This document shows, one piece after another, positions 17,002-25,109 of a stretch of DNA of 37,885 bases (its first letter is position 1; every line of letters begins with the position of its first letter). The position numbers and the translations under genes were made by a program. Location of the stretch: assembly GCF_000372725.1 (NCBI RefSeq), contig NW_005195220.1:70319-108203 (forward strand), in the 5' to 3' direction. The notes beneath the pieces are model-generated. The model was given only the letters and a program-made list of their open reading frames with translations. It did not search any database and was not told the DNA's origin. This DNA is from Emiliania huxleyi CCMP1516 (Eukaryota > Haptophyta > Isochrysidales > Noelaerhabdaceae).

Positions 17002-18633
17002 ATGAGCGCGCTCCGCATCGCGTCGGCGCTGGCCGCCGCGCCGGACCCGTACGCCGTGCTGCAGCTCAAGCGCGACGCGAGTGCGGCCGACGTCAAGAAG
17101 GCGTTTCGCACCGCGGTCCTGCTCGTGCACCCGGACAAGGCGATGGGCTGCGCCGGAGCAGCGGCCGCCTTCGAGGCGGTCGAGGCGGCCAGCGCCCTGC
17201 TGCTCGATGCCGGCGCGCGTCGCGAGTGGGACGCGAAGCACAAACAGCAAAGCTTCATTGAAAGATACGGCAGCGGCGCGGCCGAGGCGGGCGGCGAGGC
17301 GATCGCCCCTCCGTTCTCGGTCCGCCTCGGCGACGTGGTGGAGGCAAAGTGGTCGGGGAGCAGCCGACGGTGGCACTCTGCCAGCGTCCTCGCAGTCGAC
17401 GCCACGCGCGGGACCGCGACGGTAGATGCTGACCACAGACCCGTGCATGTCGAGCAGCGCTGTTGAGGACATACCCAGGTATGTGTACACACATGCTGCT
17501 TCGGCTATGTTCACGCCCCGACTCAGCGGCCCACAACGCAGGACCGCGACGCTCCGATGATGATGACGATGAGCGCTCATCGTCATGCTGGTAGGACCGC
17601 GACGCTCCGCTTTGACGGGTATGACGACTCGGCGGTGGTGCCGCTCTCGCAGATCCGGCCGCCGCGGCCGGCGCAGAGCGACGCCGTCGGCTCGGCGGAG
17701 GAGGGTGCGGAGGGGGCGGGCTCGCGGCGCGTCTGCGTGGGCAGCGGCAGCGGCGGCCTCGGCCCGCGCCTCGGCAAGGCGAGGCGGCGACCGACGCCTT
17801 CACACGGAGCATGATGTCCTCAGGCGGCCTCGGCCTGCTGCTGGACGAAGAGAACCGTGTCGTCGGCCTGGCGGCGGGCGGGCAGGCGGAGCGGGAGGGC
17901 GTGGTGCGCGTCGGTGCGGCGGCGCCGGAGGCGTCCGCGACGCGTCCACGACGCGTCCACGACCCACGCCGCGCGGGCAATAGGCGAGGTCATCCTGGCG
18001 GTGGATGGGGAGAGGCTGCGAGGGCGTCCGCTCGGCAGGGTGCTGCAGCGAGGGAAGCGAGCGTACACCCTCACCCTCGGTGGAGCGGGCGGCGGAGGGG
18101 GCGGAGGAGGCGGAGAAGGCGGCGGCGAAGGCGGTAGCAGAGGTGGCGGCGGCGCAGATGGTGCGGGGGGCGGCGCGGCAAACAGCGCGGCGGGAGGCAC
18201 GGGCGGCGTGGCGGCGGCGGCGGCGAAGAGGCGGCGGGAGGCGGAGGCGACTGCGGCGCCGCCTGTCGAGCCGGCCGTCGCTGCGCAGGGAGAGGGCGGC
18301 ACGGCAGAGGGCGGCACGGCTGCGCAGGGCGGCAAGGCTGCGCGCGTCGCCGGCGCGGAGCCGGAGTGGCGGCGGGATGCGGTGCCGTCCTCTGCCGAGG
18401 AGTTCCGCGCCCGGCACGGCTGCTTCACGCGCGGCGAGGTGCTGCGACCGCAGCACAGCCTGCCGCCCGCGGGCGAGGCGGGCGGGGGCGCCGCGGGCGC
18501 GGCCGGCGCGGCGGAGGCGCACGGGCAGGATGCGTGGGCCGAGTACTACCGGCAGCAGGCGGCGTGGGCAGCGTACCACCAGCACCAGGCGGCGTGGGCC
18601 GCGTACTATCAGCAGCAGGGCAGACCGCCGTGA
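17002..18633 (+). CDS. J-domain, Tudor-like, PDZ-like and Tyr-repeat protein
   Basis: Proposed exons 17002-17411, 17595-17730, 17784-17913 and 17984-18633 sum to 1326 nt (441 residues). Residues about 14-72 are a J-domain with the HPDK motif (HPDKAMG), so it could stimulate an Hsp70. Residues about 108-158 are Tudor-like: GDVVEAKWSGSSRRWHSASV then, across intron 1, LRFDGYDDSAVVPLSQIR. Introns 2 and 3 (GT-AG) yield GGLGLLLDEENRVVGLAAGG then VRVGEVILAVDGERLRG, a PDZ-like fold. A Gly/Ala-rich linker with charged stretches leads to a C-terminus of three AW(A)xYxxxQ units (about 408-437), like the Tyr-rich repeats at the end of FUBP/KSRP proteins. Intron 1 has odd ends (GA-AG or GT-CG; separate entry). 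Function unknown; the parts suggest a nuclear chaperone adaptor. Confidence 0.7.
17411..17609 (+). other. Intron made of two nested insertions with direct duplications and a 24-bp palindrome
   Basis: GGACCGCGACG occurs at 17411, 17541 and 17594; the latter two extend to 16 bp (17541-17556 and 17594-17609). Between copies 1 and 2 lie 119 bp; between copies 2 and 3 lie 37 bp containing a perfect 24-bp palindrome (17563-17586, centre GAGCGCTC). Removing 17412-17594 restores the Tudor frame exactly (ATRGTATLRFDGYDD). Because of the duplication the ends may be read GA...AG or, shifted ten bases, GT...CG; neither is fully standard. Confidence 0.72.
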
Positions 18634-18639
18634 CGCATT

Positions 18640-19412
18640 TTTTTCTTTGTATATGAACAAATCACGGGCCTCTCACGACTTGGATCTACCCGCGATGGCG
18701 AGGGAGAGGAAGGGGGTCCACGCGCATTAGAGCCCAGCCGTAACACCTCCCAGACAGCGAGAGGGGCAGGGAGGAAAGGGGGAGAGAGGAAGCCAACGCG
18801 ACGTGCGCAGAGGATGAGGATATAAACTGGGACGACGCAGCGGAGGGGATAGACGAGAGAATCGAGGGGCCGGAGGGCTTTCGCGACAGCGACGATGACG
18901 ACGAAGGCAGGGGAGGAGACGGAGGGGCGACACGCAGGAGGAGCGAAATCGCGAACGGCCCGAGCAGAGAGGGCGACGGCGGGGCACGAGGGAACAGCAA
19001 CAGAGACGCTACCGATGACGCGAACCGAGGCACGGGCGACGGCGGGGACGGGGAGGGCGACAGCGACGTCGAGGTTGACGCAACCGTATCGAGAGCGCCA
19101 CCCAAAAGGAGGCGGACAGCCATGGAGGTCACCGAATGGAGGGCGAACGGCACGATACGAAAAGGCAGGGCGAGGCGGATGGAGAAAGAAGTGCCGAGAA
19201 GGCCATGGTGGAGGGGAGGGACGGGAGGACGAAAGAAGGGCGAGGAGGACGCGAGCGGCCCGCACAGACCGCGAGCAGACAGCGCCTGCTGGCCATTTCG
19301 AGACATTCGCAAAGAACGCTAGCTACATGGGAGGGCTTCGTGAAGGATGGATTGAAACACACTCGAACAAAGAAGAGGCGACGGGAGGAACCGGCAGAGG
19401 ATGCAGTGACGT

Positions 19413-19413
<1 letters not shown>
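18640..19413 (+). other. Open, coding-like stretch without a start (about 18744-19322)
   Basis: Frame 18744-19322 stays open for 193 codons and reads as a charged protein: EDINWDDAAEGIDERIEGPE, an acidic run DSDDDDEG, then a Gly/Asp/Arg-rich part, SDVEVDATVSRAPPKRRRTA with a possible nuclear localisation signal, and a basic end. Its only internal ATG is at 19122. The antisense strand is also open for about 200 codons but is Ser/Pro/Leu low complexity. It could be an exon lacking its upstream part, or a fragment of a mobile-element ORF. No family recognised. Confidence 0.3.

Positions 19414-19499
<86 letters not shown>
19414..19499. repeat. (CA)n microsatellite
   Basis: Uninterrupted CA repeat of 43 units, adjoining the introner-like copy at 19501. 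Like the tracts at 1741 and 34924, it sits at a gene or element edge. Confidence 0.95.
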
Positions 19500-19500
<1 letters not shown>

Positions 19501-19640
19501 GCTCACCCACGCGCACCGGGCCTTGCACTTTGAATGCCGTGGGGCTCCTGTCGTTAGACGTGGAGACGCGAGGGTTGCCCCCCCTTGCCCCACCACCTCG
19601 TGTGTGTGGAGAAGTTTACCTTACCTTACCTTACCTTACC
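19501..19640 (+). mobile_element. Introner-like dispersed element, copy 4 with extended flank
   Basis: Runs from GCTCACCCACG through CTTTGAATGCCGTGGGGC, CGTGGAGACGCGAGGG, a C-rich run, the CTCGTGTGTGTGGAGAAG core and five TTACC units. It has the same polarity as the intron copy at 11821 and is the mirror of 12660-12797. The complete element appears to include both the GGTAA/TTACC tail and the CTTTGAATGCCGTGG flank. Confidence 0.72.
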
Positions 19641-19971
19641 GCGGACGGCCGACGCCCACACGCCCGCGTCGCCCGTCGAACGTCTCATCCCGGGACGCGG
19701 GGGCTCTCTCGGCTACGGACGGCCTACGGGACCGGCCCCAGCTTCGGCTGAGGGCTGAGGTAGAGCCCGACCGACAAGCTTGCCGAATGCCGAGCCTGAC
19801 CTCCCGAAGGCGATGCGTGCGCGAACCGCCAAGGAGCGGTGCCGGTGGGGTCCTCACCCCGGCGGCCCACGGCCGTCTTAGCCTAGCGCAGCGCGAACTC
19901 GCTCTGAGCCTAGCGCAGAGCGAAAACCGTTAGATCTCGGTGCTCAATCTACCGTGCACAACTCTCCCGGC
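19641..19971. other. Non-coding spacer
   Basis: Open frames exist but have no domain-like composition. Near 19880-19925 the stretch CTTAGCCTAGCGCAG(C/A)GCGAA is repeated in degenerate form. No gene called. Confidence 0.35.
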
Positions 19972-20089
19972 GCCCCCCCCTCGCAACCATCACCCAAACG
20001 TACCCTAAGCTCGAACCCTGGCGGTCGGCTTTCACATATGCTCGCCCGTCGAGGGTCGCCAAACGGCAAGGAAGGAAGTTGTTGCCCAT

Positions 20090-20640
20090 GAGGCCCGGCA
20101 GGGGTGTAACCCGTGAGGGGTCTCGCCCGTGAGGGGTCCCGTCCGTGAGGGGTTTCGCCCGTGCGTGAGGGATCTCGCCCATGAGTGAGGGGTCTCGCCC
20201 GAAAGGGGTCTCGCCCGTAATAGGATTTTTCCCGCCTTGCGTAACCGCCCAACCCCTTTCCTTGCAGGGCCATATCCCTCATAGACCCTGGAGGGATATA
20301 GCCCTTAAGGGCATAAACTCCCTACAGGGCTATAGCCCTATATAGGGCTATACCCCTATAGGGCTATACCCCTATAGGGCTATACCCCTATATAGGGCTA
20401 TCGTGAGGGTCCCGTCCGTGAGGGGTTCCGTCAGTGAGGAGTCTCGCCCGTGAGGGGTCTCGCCCATGAGTGAGGGGTCTCGCCCGAAAGGGGTATTTTG
20501 CAATAGGATTTTTCCTGCCTTGCGTAACTGCCCGTTCCTTGCAGGGCCATATCCCTCATAGACCCTGGAGGGATATAGCCCTTAAGGGCATAAACCCTTT
20601 AGGGCTATACCCCTATAGGGCTATACCCCTTTGGGCTCTC
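20090..20640. repeat. Duplicated unit with GAGGGGTCTCGCCC repeats and CCCTATAGGGCTATA palindromes
   Basis: A unit holding GAGTGAGGGGTCTCGCCCG, a TAGGATTTTT stretch, GCCTTGCGTAAC, and GGGATATAGCCCTTAAGGGC appears twice about 284 bp apart. Between and after lie runs of CCCCTATAGGGCTATA, each self-complementary, including TATAGCCCTATATAGGGC at 20320-20345. Non-coding. Confidence 0.85.
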
Positions 20641-20663
20641 AGGCCCCGTACGGGGCCTGAGAG
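20636..20663. repeat. Perfect 28-bp palindrome
   Basis: Two 12-bp arms (CTCTCAGGCCCC and its complement) around GTAC. With one mismatch the match extends to 20631-20668. Strong cruciform or, if transcribed, hairpin potential. Confidence 0.9.
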
Positions 20664-20671
20664 TCCAAATC

Positions 20672-21110
20672 TGGCCTCCGTTTCCTTGGCGGACGCTGCG
20701 GTGCGGAGCTGCGGGCAGCGTCAGGCAGAGTAGAAGAGACCTAAAGCGGGTCGCTCGGGCCGGTCAGGGCAGGTCGCCGCACGCTCCTAGGGGGCGCTTT
20801 AGATGTAAGATGGAGGGAGCGTGCCCAGGAGAGCTGCATGATTGCATCGGCGACGTCCAGCGAGCTGCTGTCGGGCTCCGATGCGCCTTCTCCAACAGAA
20901 TAGGGATGTTTCGTCCTTGCCGATCGCGCCTTTCGTGCACTAACGGAGGGAACGTGGCGTCGAACTACCAGTGATTGCGCGCCTGGCAGCCCCTGTGGCC
21001 GTCCAGGACAGGGGGGCGCGCTGTGCCTAAGTTCGCTTCCGACAAAGTCGGCGGCCCGACCCGTCCTAATAAGGTCGCACCACGTTTTTTTTTGCGTCTG
21101 GCCTGTTAGG
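20672..21110. other. Non-repetitive spacer inside the inverted-repeat segment
   Basis: Unlike its neighbours this part is not tandemly repeated. It carries a T9 run at about 21085-21093. I see no tRNA boxes, no long frame with protein character, and no known RNA. Confidence 0.35.
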
Positions 21111-21568
21111 GATTTCGCCCGTCAGGGATCTCTCCCGTGAGAGAGCCCGTGAGGGTTCTCGCCCGTTAGGGTTCTCGCCCGTTAGGGGTCCCGTCCGTAT
21201 TAGGGATCAGGGATCTCGCCCGTGTGCCGTGAGGGATCTCGCCCGTGAGGGACGTCGCCCGTGAGGGACGTCGCCCATGAGGGATCTCGCCCGTGAGGGA
21301 CGTCGCCCGTGAGGGACGTCGCCCGTGAGGCATCTTGCCCGTGAGGGATCTTGCCCGTGAGGGACGTCGCCCGTGAGGGATCTCGCCCGTGAGGGACGTC
21401 GCCCGTGAGGGATGTCGCCCATTAGGGATAGGGACGTCGCCCTTGAGGGACGTCGCCCGTGAGGGACGTCGCCCGTGAGGGATCTTGCCCGTGAGGGATC
21501 TCGCCCGTGAGGGATGTCGCCCATTAGGGGTAGGGACGTCGCCCTTGAGGGACGTCGCCCGTGAGGGA
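21111..21568. repeat. 16-bp minisatellite (GTGAGGGACGTCGCCC and variants)
   Basis: Close to 28 units of 16 bp. The main variants are GTGAGGGACGTCGCCC and GTGAGGGATCTCGCCC, with occasional CTTGCCC and shorter units. Variant order shows blocks copied as groups. Open frames across it (Arg/Ser/Pro-rich) are products of the repeat. Confidence 0.93.
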
Positions 21569-21597
21569 CAGTAGAATTGTACGACTAAACTTTGCTG

Positions 21598-22091
21598 GCT
21601 CACACACATAATGAACAAAACATGACTGACTGAATCTCGGCACTAAACATATCGAACAAAGACAGGCCGCACTAAGGCAGGAGCGCGAGCGGATTGTGCT
21701 TCGTAGCGCCGGAGCGCCCGCCCCAAATGGCACTGCGTGCGGTCGTCGAAATGCAGGTCGTTGGTGAATTCACGAGCCCTGTTCTGAGACCGCGAGCCCG
21801 GCGGTTCGAGAGGAGGCGGAGCGCCGCAAGCAGGCCATCACCGGCGCCCGCAACGTTCTCCGCGAGGGGTTGCGCAACGCACCGCTCCTTTAGACGCCTT
21901 TCCCTGCAACGCCCTCCGCTCGCTCTGTCACACACACACTCACCCTTTGTGCCTTTTCTTTGTTCATTAGTGTCAGTGCGCCTTAGTCCCTCGCTCGCGC
22001 CGTGCGGCCCTGGTGTGTCTTTGTTCAATATGTTTTAGTCCCGAGCTTCAGTCAGTCAGTAGAGTGTTTTGTTCATCATGTGTGTGTGAGC
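21598..22091. mobile_element. 494-bp fold-back element
   Basis: Left arm 21598-21678 (GCTCACACACATAATGAACA start) and right arm about 21980-22091 are imperfect inverted copies: GAACAAAGACA, ACTAAACATAT, TGACTGACTGAA and AATGAACAAAACA all recur in order on the opposite strand. The arms enclose about 300 bp of unrelated sequence without a transposase. Resembles a fold-back/MITE-type insertion nested in the larger inverted-repeat segment. Confidence 0.7.
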
Positions 22092-22263
22092 CCAACAAAA
22101 AGCACGTTTGGGTGATGGTTGCGAGGGGGGGGCGGCTCGCTGTCGCTCGCTCTTTCCAAAAGCAACAGTCCCGATGGGATCTGCTCCGGCCTCCGCATCA
22201 CTCCCAAGCGAGGCCGTCTCTCCTAGCGAGGCGTTGCGAATCGTGGGACGAGGAGCCTAAGCG

Positions 22264-24743
22264 ATGCGCATTTTGATGCGCCGATGCAACCGATGTAGCG
22301 GCTGCTGCGCGGTGAATTGTGGGCTCTGTCGCGAGTGCCAGGACAAGCCCGCTTTCGGTGGGAAGGGTATCAGAAAGAAGCTGTGCCGTGCACGCAGGTG
22401 CCAAAATCCCCAGAGCGCCAAGGCTGCCGCGGCCAAGGCTGCCACCGTCTCGCGCACAGCGGACCTGTTGGAGCTGATGCTTCCAGGCGGGAGGCAGGAG
22501 CTCGTTGATCGCGAGTTTGCAGCACCCGCCCTTCCGACCGCCACCGCCGTCGCCGCCACCCATGCCGTCGGGGGCTCGGTTGCCTCTTCTTCGCCCCCCT
22601 CGCCGACGTCAGCAGAGCTCCTGGAGCGGGCGCGAGCGCAGCTGGTGCCGCTCGGAAGCCGGGGCGTGCCGACCAACGACGCGACCCCGTCGTTCTGCGC
22701 CCTCTCTTCCCCGAACTGCGACTTCGCCGTGACCGCCGGGACTCCCGAGGCTCGCGACACCACCTCGGAGGCTCTGCGCGTCCTCGCTGCCTTGTGCGAT
22801 CCTCACGCCGACACCGATGCCAGCGGCGGCAGCAGCGGCGGCGGCGGCGAGGAGGGCGGCGGCGGCGGCGAGGAGGGCGGCGCGGGTGAATGCCGAGGCG
22901 ACTATGGGGAAGCATCGGACCGGTGGGATCGCGGCCCGCAGCCTGAGGATGAGATGGAGGAGCTCCTCGGCGAGCTGCTCTCCTCGCTGGAATCCGACGA
23001 CCTGTTGTCGCAGCCCTCGGTCTCGCCCTCCACCTCGCTGGGAGATGCTGCTTCTACTACTACTACGTCCTCTACTACGACTACTGCTGCTACTACGACC
23101 TCCTCGCCGGGAGAATCGACTCGTCCCGTCTCGTCCCTCACTCCGCTGCAAGCCAGCTGCCACCGGATCGGCTCCCTGATCGAGCTTGAGTTCCGATCCC
23201 TCGCTGCCGGCGCGGACTTGCCTCGCGAGCAGCAGCTGCGCCTCTTCGGCGCCGCCGCCGCCGATCGCAGTGCGGTGCTCCTCCGCCTCCAGGCAGTCCT
23301 CCACGCCATGGTCTCCAATCTCGCCACCTCTTCCGCCGGGAGCAACGATCCCGCAGCAGTGGCTGCAGTGCTGCGCATCGTCACGGCCGCAGAGGTGACA
23401 CTAGCGGACGGCAGCGACTTGCCCGTCCCCCCGCCGCTTCTCCCTGCGTTGGCGGCCGCAATGCGCGCGGACACCGCGCAGCGGCTCGGCCTCCCGGCTT
23501 TGCCGCGGCAATCTGCCCTGGCGCCAGTGCCTTCGCCGCTTCCGTCGCCTCCCGAGCCGACCCTGGCCAACAGCCCCCTCACAAAGAGCCCACTGCTGTC
23601 GCTGCCTAGGAGGAAGCCTCGGACCGGCAGGCTTGCGACGCCGGGTTACTTGGTGGCCGCTCTGGGCCGGCGCGTCGGCGGCTCGGTGCGGTTCTGGGCA
23701 CGCCACAGGCTTCTTGGGCAAGGCTTGCCGTTGCCGGGAGGGGGCGTCTGTGGGTATTCTGCGACGCCCGAGAGGGTGCAGGCTGGCGCGCTGTGCATCT
23801 TTTGGTGCCAGATCTTGTTGCTGCGCGCGGCGGAGGAGCGGGGCTTCTTGACCGAGACAGCAGACGGGTGTGGGCTCGCTTTTCCCCCCCTGAAACTCCC
23901 CCTGAAACCCCAGCCCGCGCTCGCGCACCCGCCCCGCCCACGCCCCCACTTAAGTCCCACCCTGACTCCACCCCTCTCCTGTGTTGCTTGCGCCCGCCTC
24001 CGCCTCTCAATCTGCGTGAAGCCTCCCCCCGCGTTGAGAGGCGTCGCGAATCAACGTGTCCTGCTCTCTGGCTGCGCCGCAGGTGGACGCCTTTGGGGGA
24101 CGGCGAGGGGTCCAACCTCATCGCTTCCGTCTCCACCCTCGCCGTGGTACTCTTGGGCGGGAACTTCTTCCGCGTGGCGTTCGGCATGCGCGCGGCCGCG
24201 CGACGCGCGCGCTTCCTGGCAAGGGCGCAGCTCTTCACTTGGGGCGTGTGGACTTGCACGAATGTCGCGCGGCTGCTCAAGGCCTTCCTTCGGCAAGAGG
24301 AGGAGCTGCTAGAGGACATCGAGAGCGTGCTGGGCGCCATGTGCGTGCGGCCGCGGCCCTGCCCTGGTACTCCCCGCTCATTTACGGTTTGCACCGTGGC
24401 CCGGCATGATAGGTGCAGCGACCAGGGTGAGAGCGCGCTTCAGCAGTCCGTCCTAATCGAGCTCGGCCTCCTCAGTCCACTCCTCGGCCGCTCCCTCCGG
24501 ATCCCCGCCGGTTTCATGCTTGCCAACATTGGCCTCACTCTCATGTCCGCGGGACGCCTCGGCTGGCTCTTCCCCTCCCACTCCTACCCGACTCGCATGG
24601 CCCACTGCTTGATCGCGCCCTACATTGGCTCGTTCGTGGCCAGTGCGCTGCTTCTCTGCGCCACCGGGGTCCTGCCTTGGCGGGCGCGCGCGGGGGGGGG
24701 GGAGTCGCTAGGCTCGCCACGAGGTCCGCACAGAGCAACTTGA
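22264..24743 (+). CDS. CXXC zinc finger protein with hydrophobic C-terminal half
   Basis: Exons 22264-23867 and 24083-24743 joined over a 215-bp GT-AG intron (phase 2, ...ETAD-G-WTPLGDG...), giving 754 residues. Residues 7-47 are a CXXC zinc finger: RRCNRCSGCCAVNCGLCREC then QDKPAFGG and KKLCRARRCQNP, with both Cys triplets, the GG and the two distal Cys. This class binds unmethylated CpG. A long low-complexity middle (Gly/Glu run about 180-215, Thr/Ser run about 258-280) follows. Exon 2 is unlike a nuclear protein: it has hydrophobic segments such as STLAVVLLGGNFFRVAF, AGFMLANIGLTLMSAG and GSFVASALLLCATGVL. An additional intron around 24340-24440 is possible, as CVRPRPCPGTPRSF... reads poorly. 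The CXXC call is strong; the C-terminal join rests on frame. Confidence 0.72.
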
Positions 24744-25109
24744 AGCCGGGTGCACATTGCAGAGAGTTAAGAAAGCTACCCTGAACGCACAGAACTCGTA
24801 CGAAAAATCAGAAGGGGGCGGAAGCCGCGGAATATGGGTGCCTAACGTTAATTTGGGGCGCCTAAGCCCTAACAGTTGTTGGCTGAAATCCTCAACGTTG
24901 TTCGAGTGTTCGCCCCAGCCGCCAGCCCCATGTGTTCCCACCGACCGGTGCCGGTGCAGGACTGCCGGTGCTCGAGTGATTGATGGGTGGGGGACCTTAA
25001 TTTCGCGTACCTGCTGTCCACCGCCGTAATATGACTTTTTTGTACGGCCGCAAGCTCGTCCCCCCCAAGGCAGCAAGCTCGTCCCCCCCTTGCCGGCAAC
25101 TTCCCGTAT
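24744..25109. other. Intergenic spacer
   Basis: AAGCTCGTCCCCCCC is repeated at about 25050 and 25075. GGTGCCTAACGTTAATTTGG and GGCGCCTAAGCCC near 24840-24870 hint at an old short duplication. No gene seen. A first exon of the following gene could lie here. Confidence 0.35.

Larger units (their letters stand above)
19972..22133. mobile_element. 2.16-kb segment bounded by perfect 30-bp inverted repeats
   Basis: Positions 19972-20001 and 22104-22133 are perfect inverted copies (GCCCCCCCCTCGCAACCATC start). No target-site duplication is obvious outside them. Inside are a duplicated unit of about 170 bp (20170-20345 and 20455-20625), clustered palindromes, a 16-bp minisatellite and a 494-bp fold-back element. 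No transposase frame is seen, so if mobile it is non-autonomous. A chance pair of dispersed repeats cannot be excluded. Confidence 0.5.

Noticed and set aside
21111..21568. CRISPR-like array
   Set aside because: Units are contiguous with no unique spacers, and the context is eukaryotic.
21166..21618. Minus-strand frame of RARSLTGDVPHGRRPS-type repeats
   Set aside because: A product of the 16-bp minisatellite; 48 bp (three units) is in frame, so long open frames are expected.
21790..21830. tRNA-like B box (GGTTCGAGAGG)
   Set aside because: It lacks the conserved terminal CC, has no matching A box at the right distance, and no cloverleaf could be drawn.
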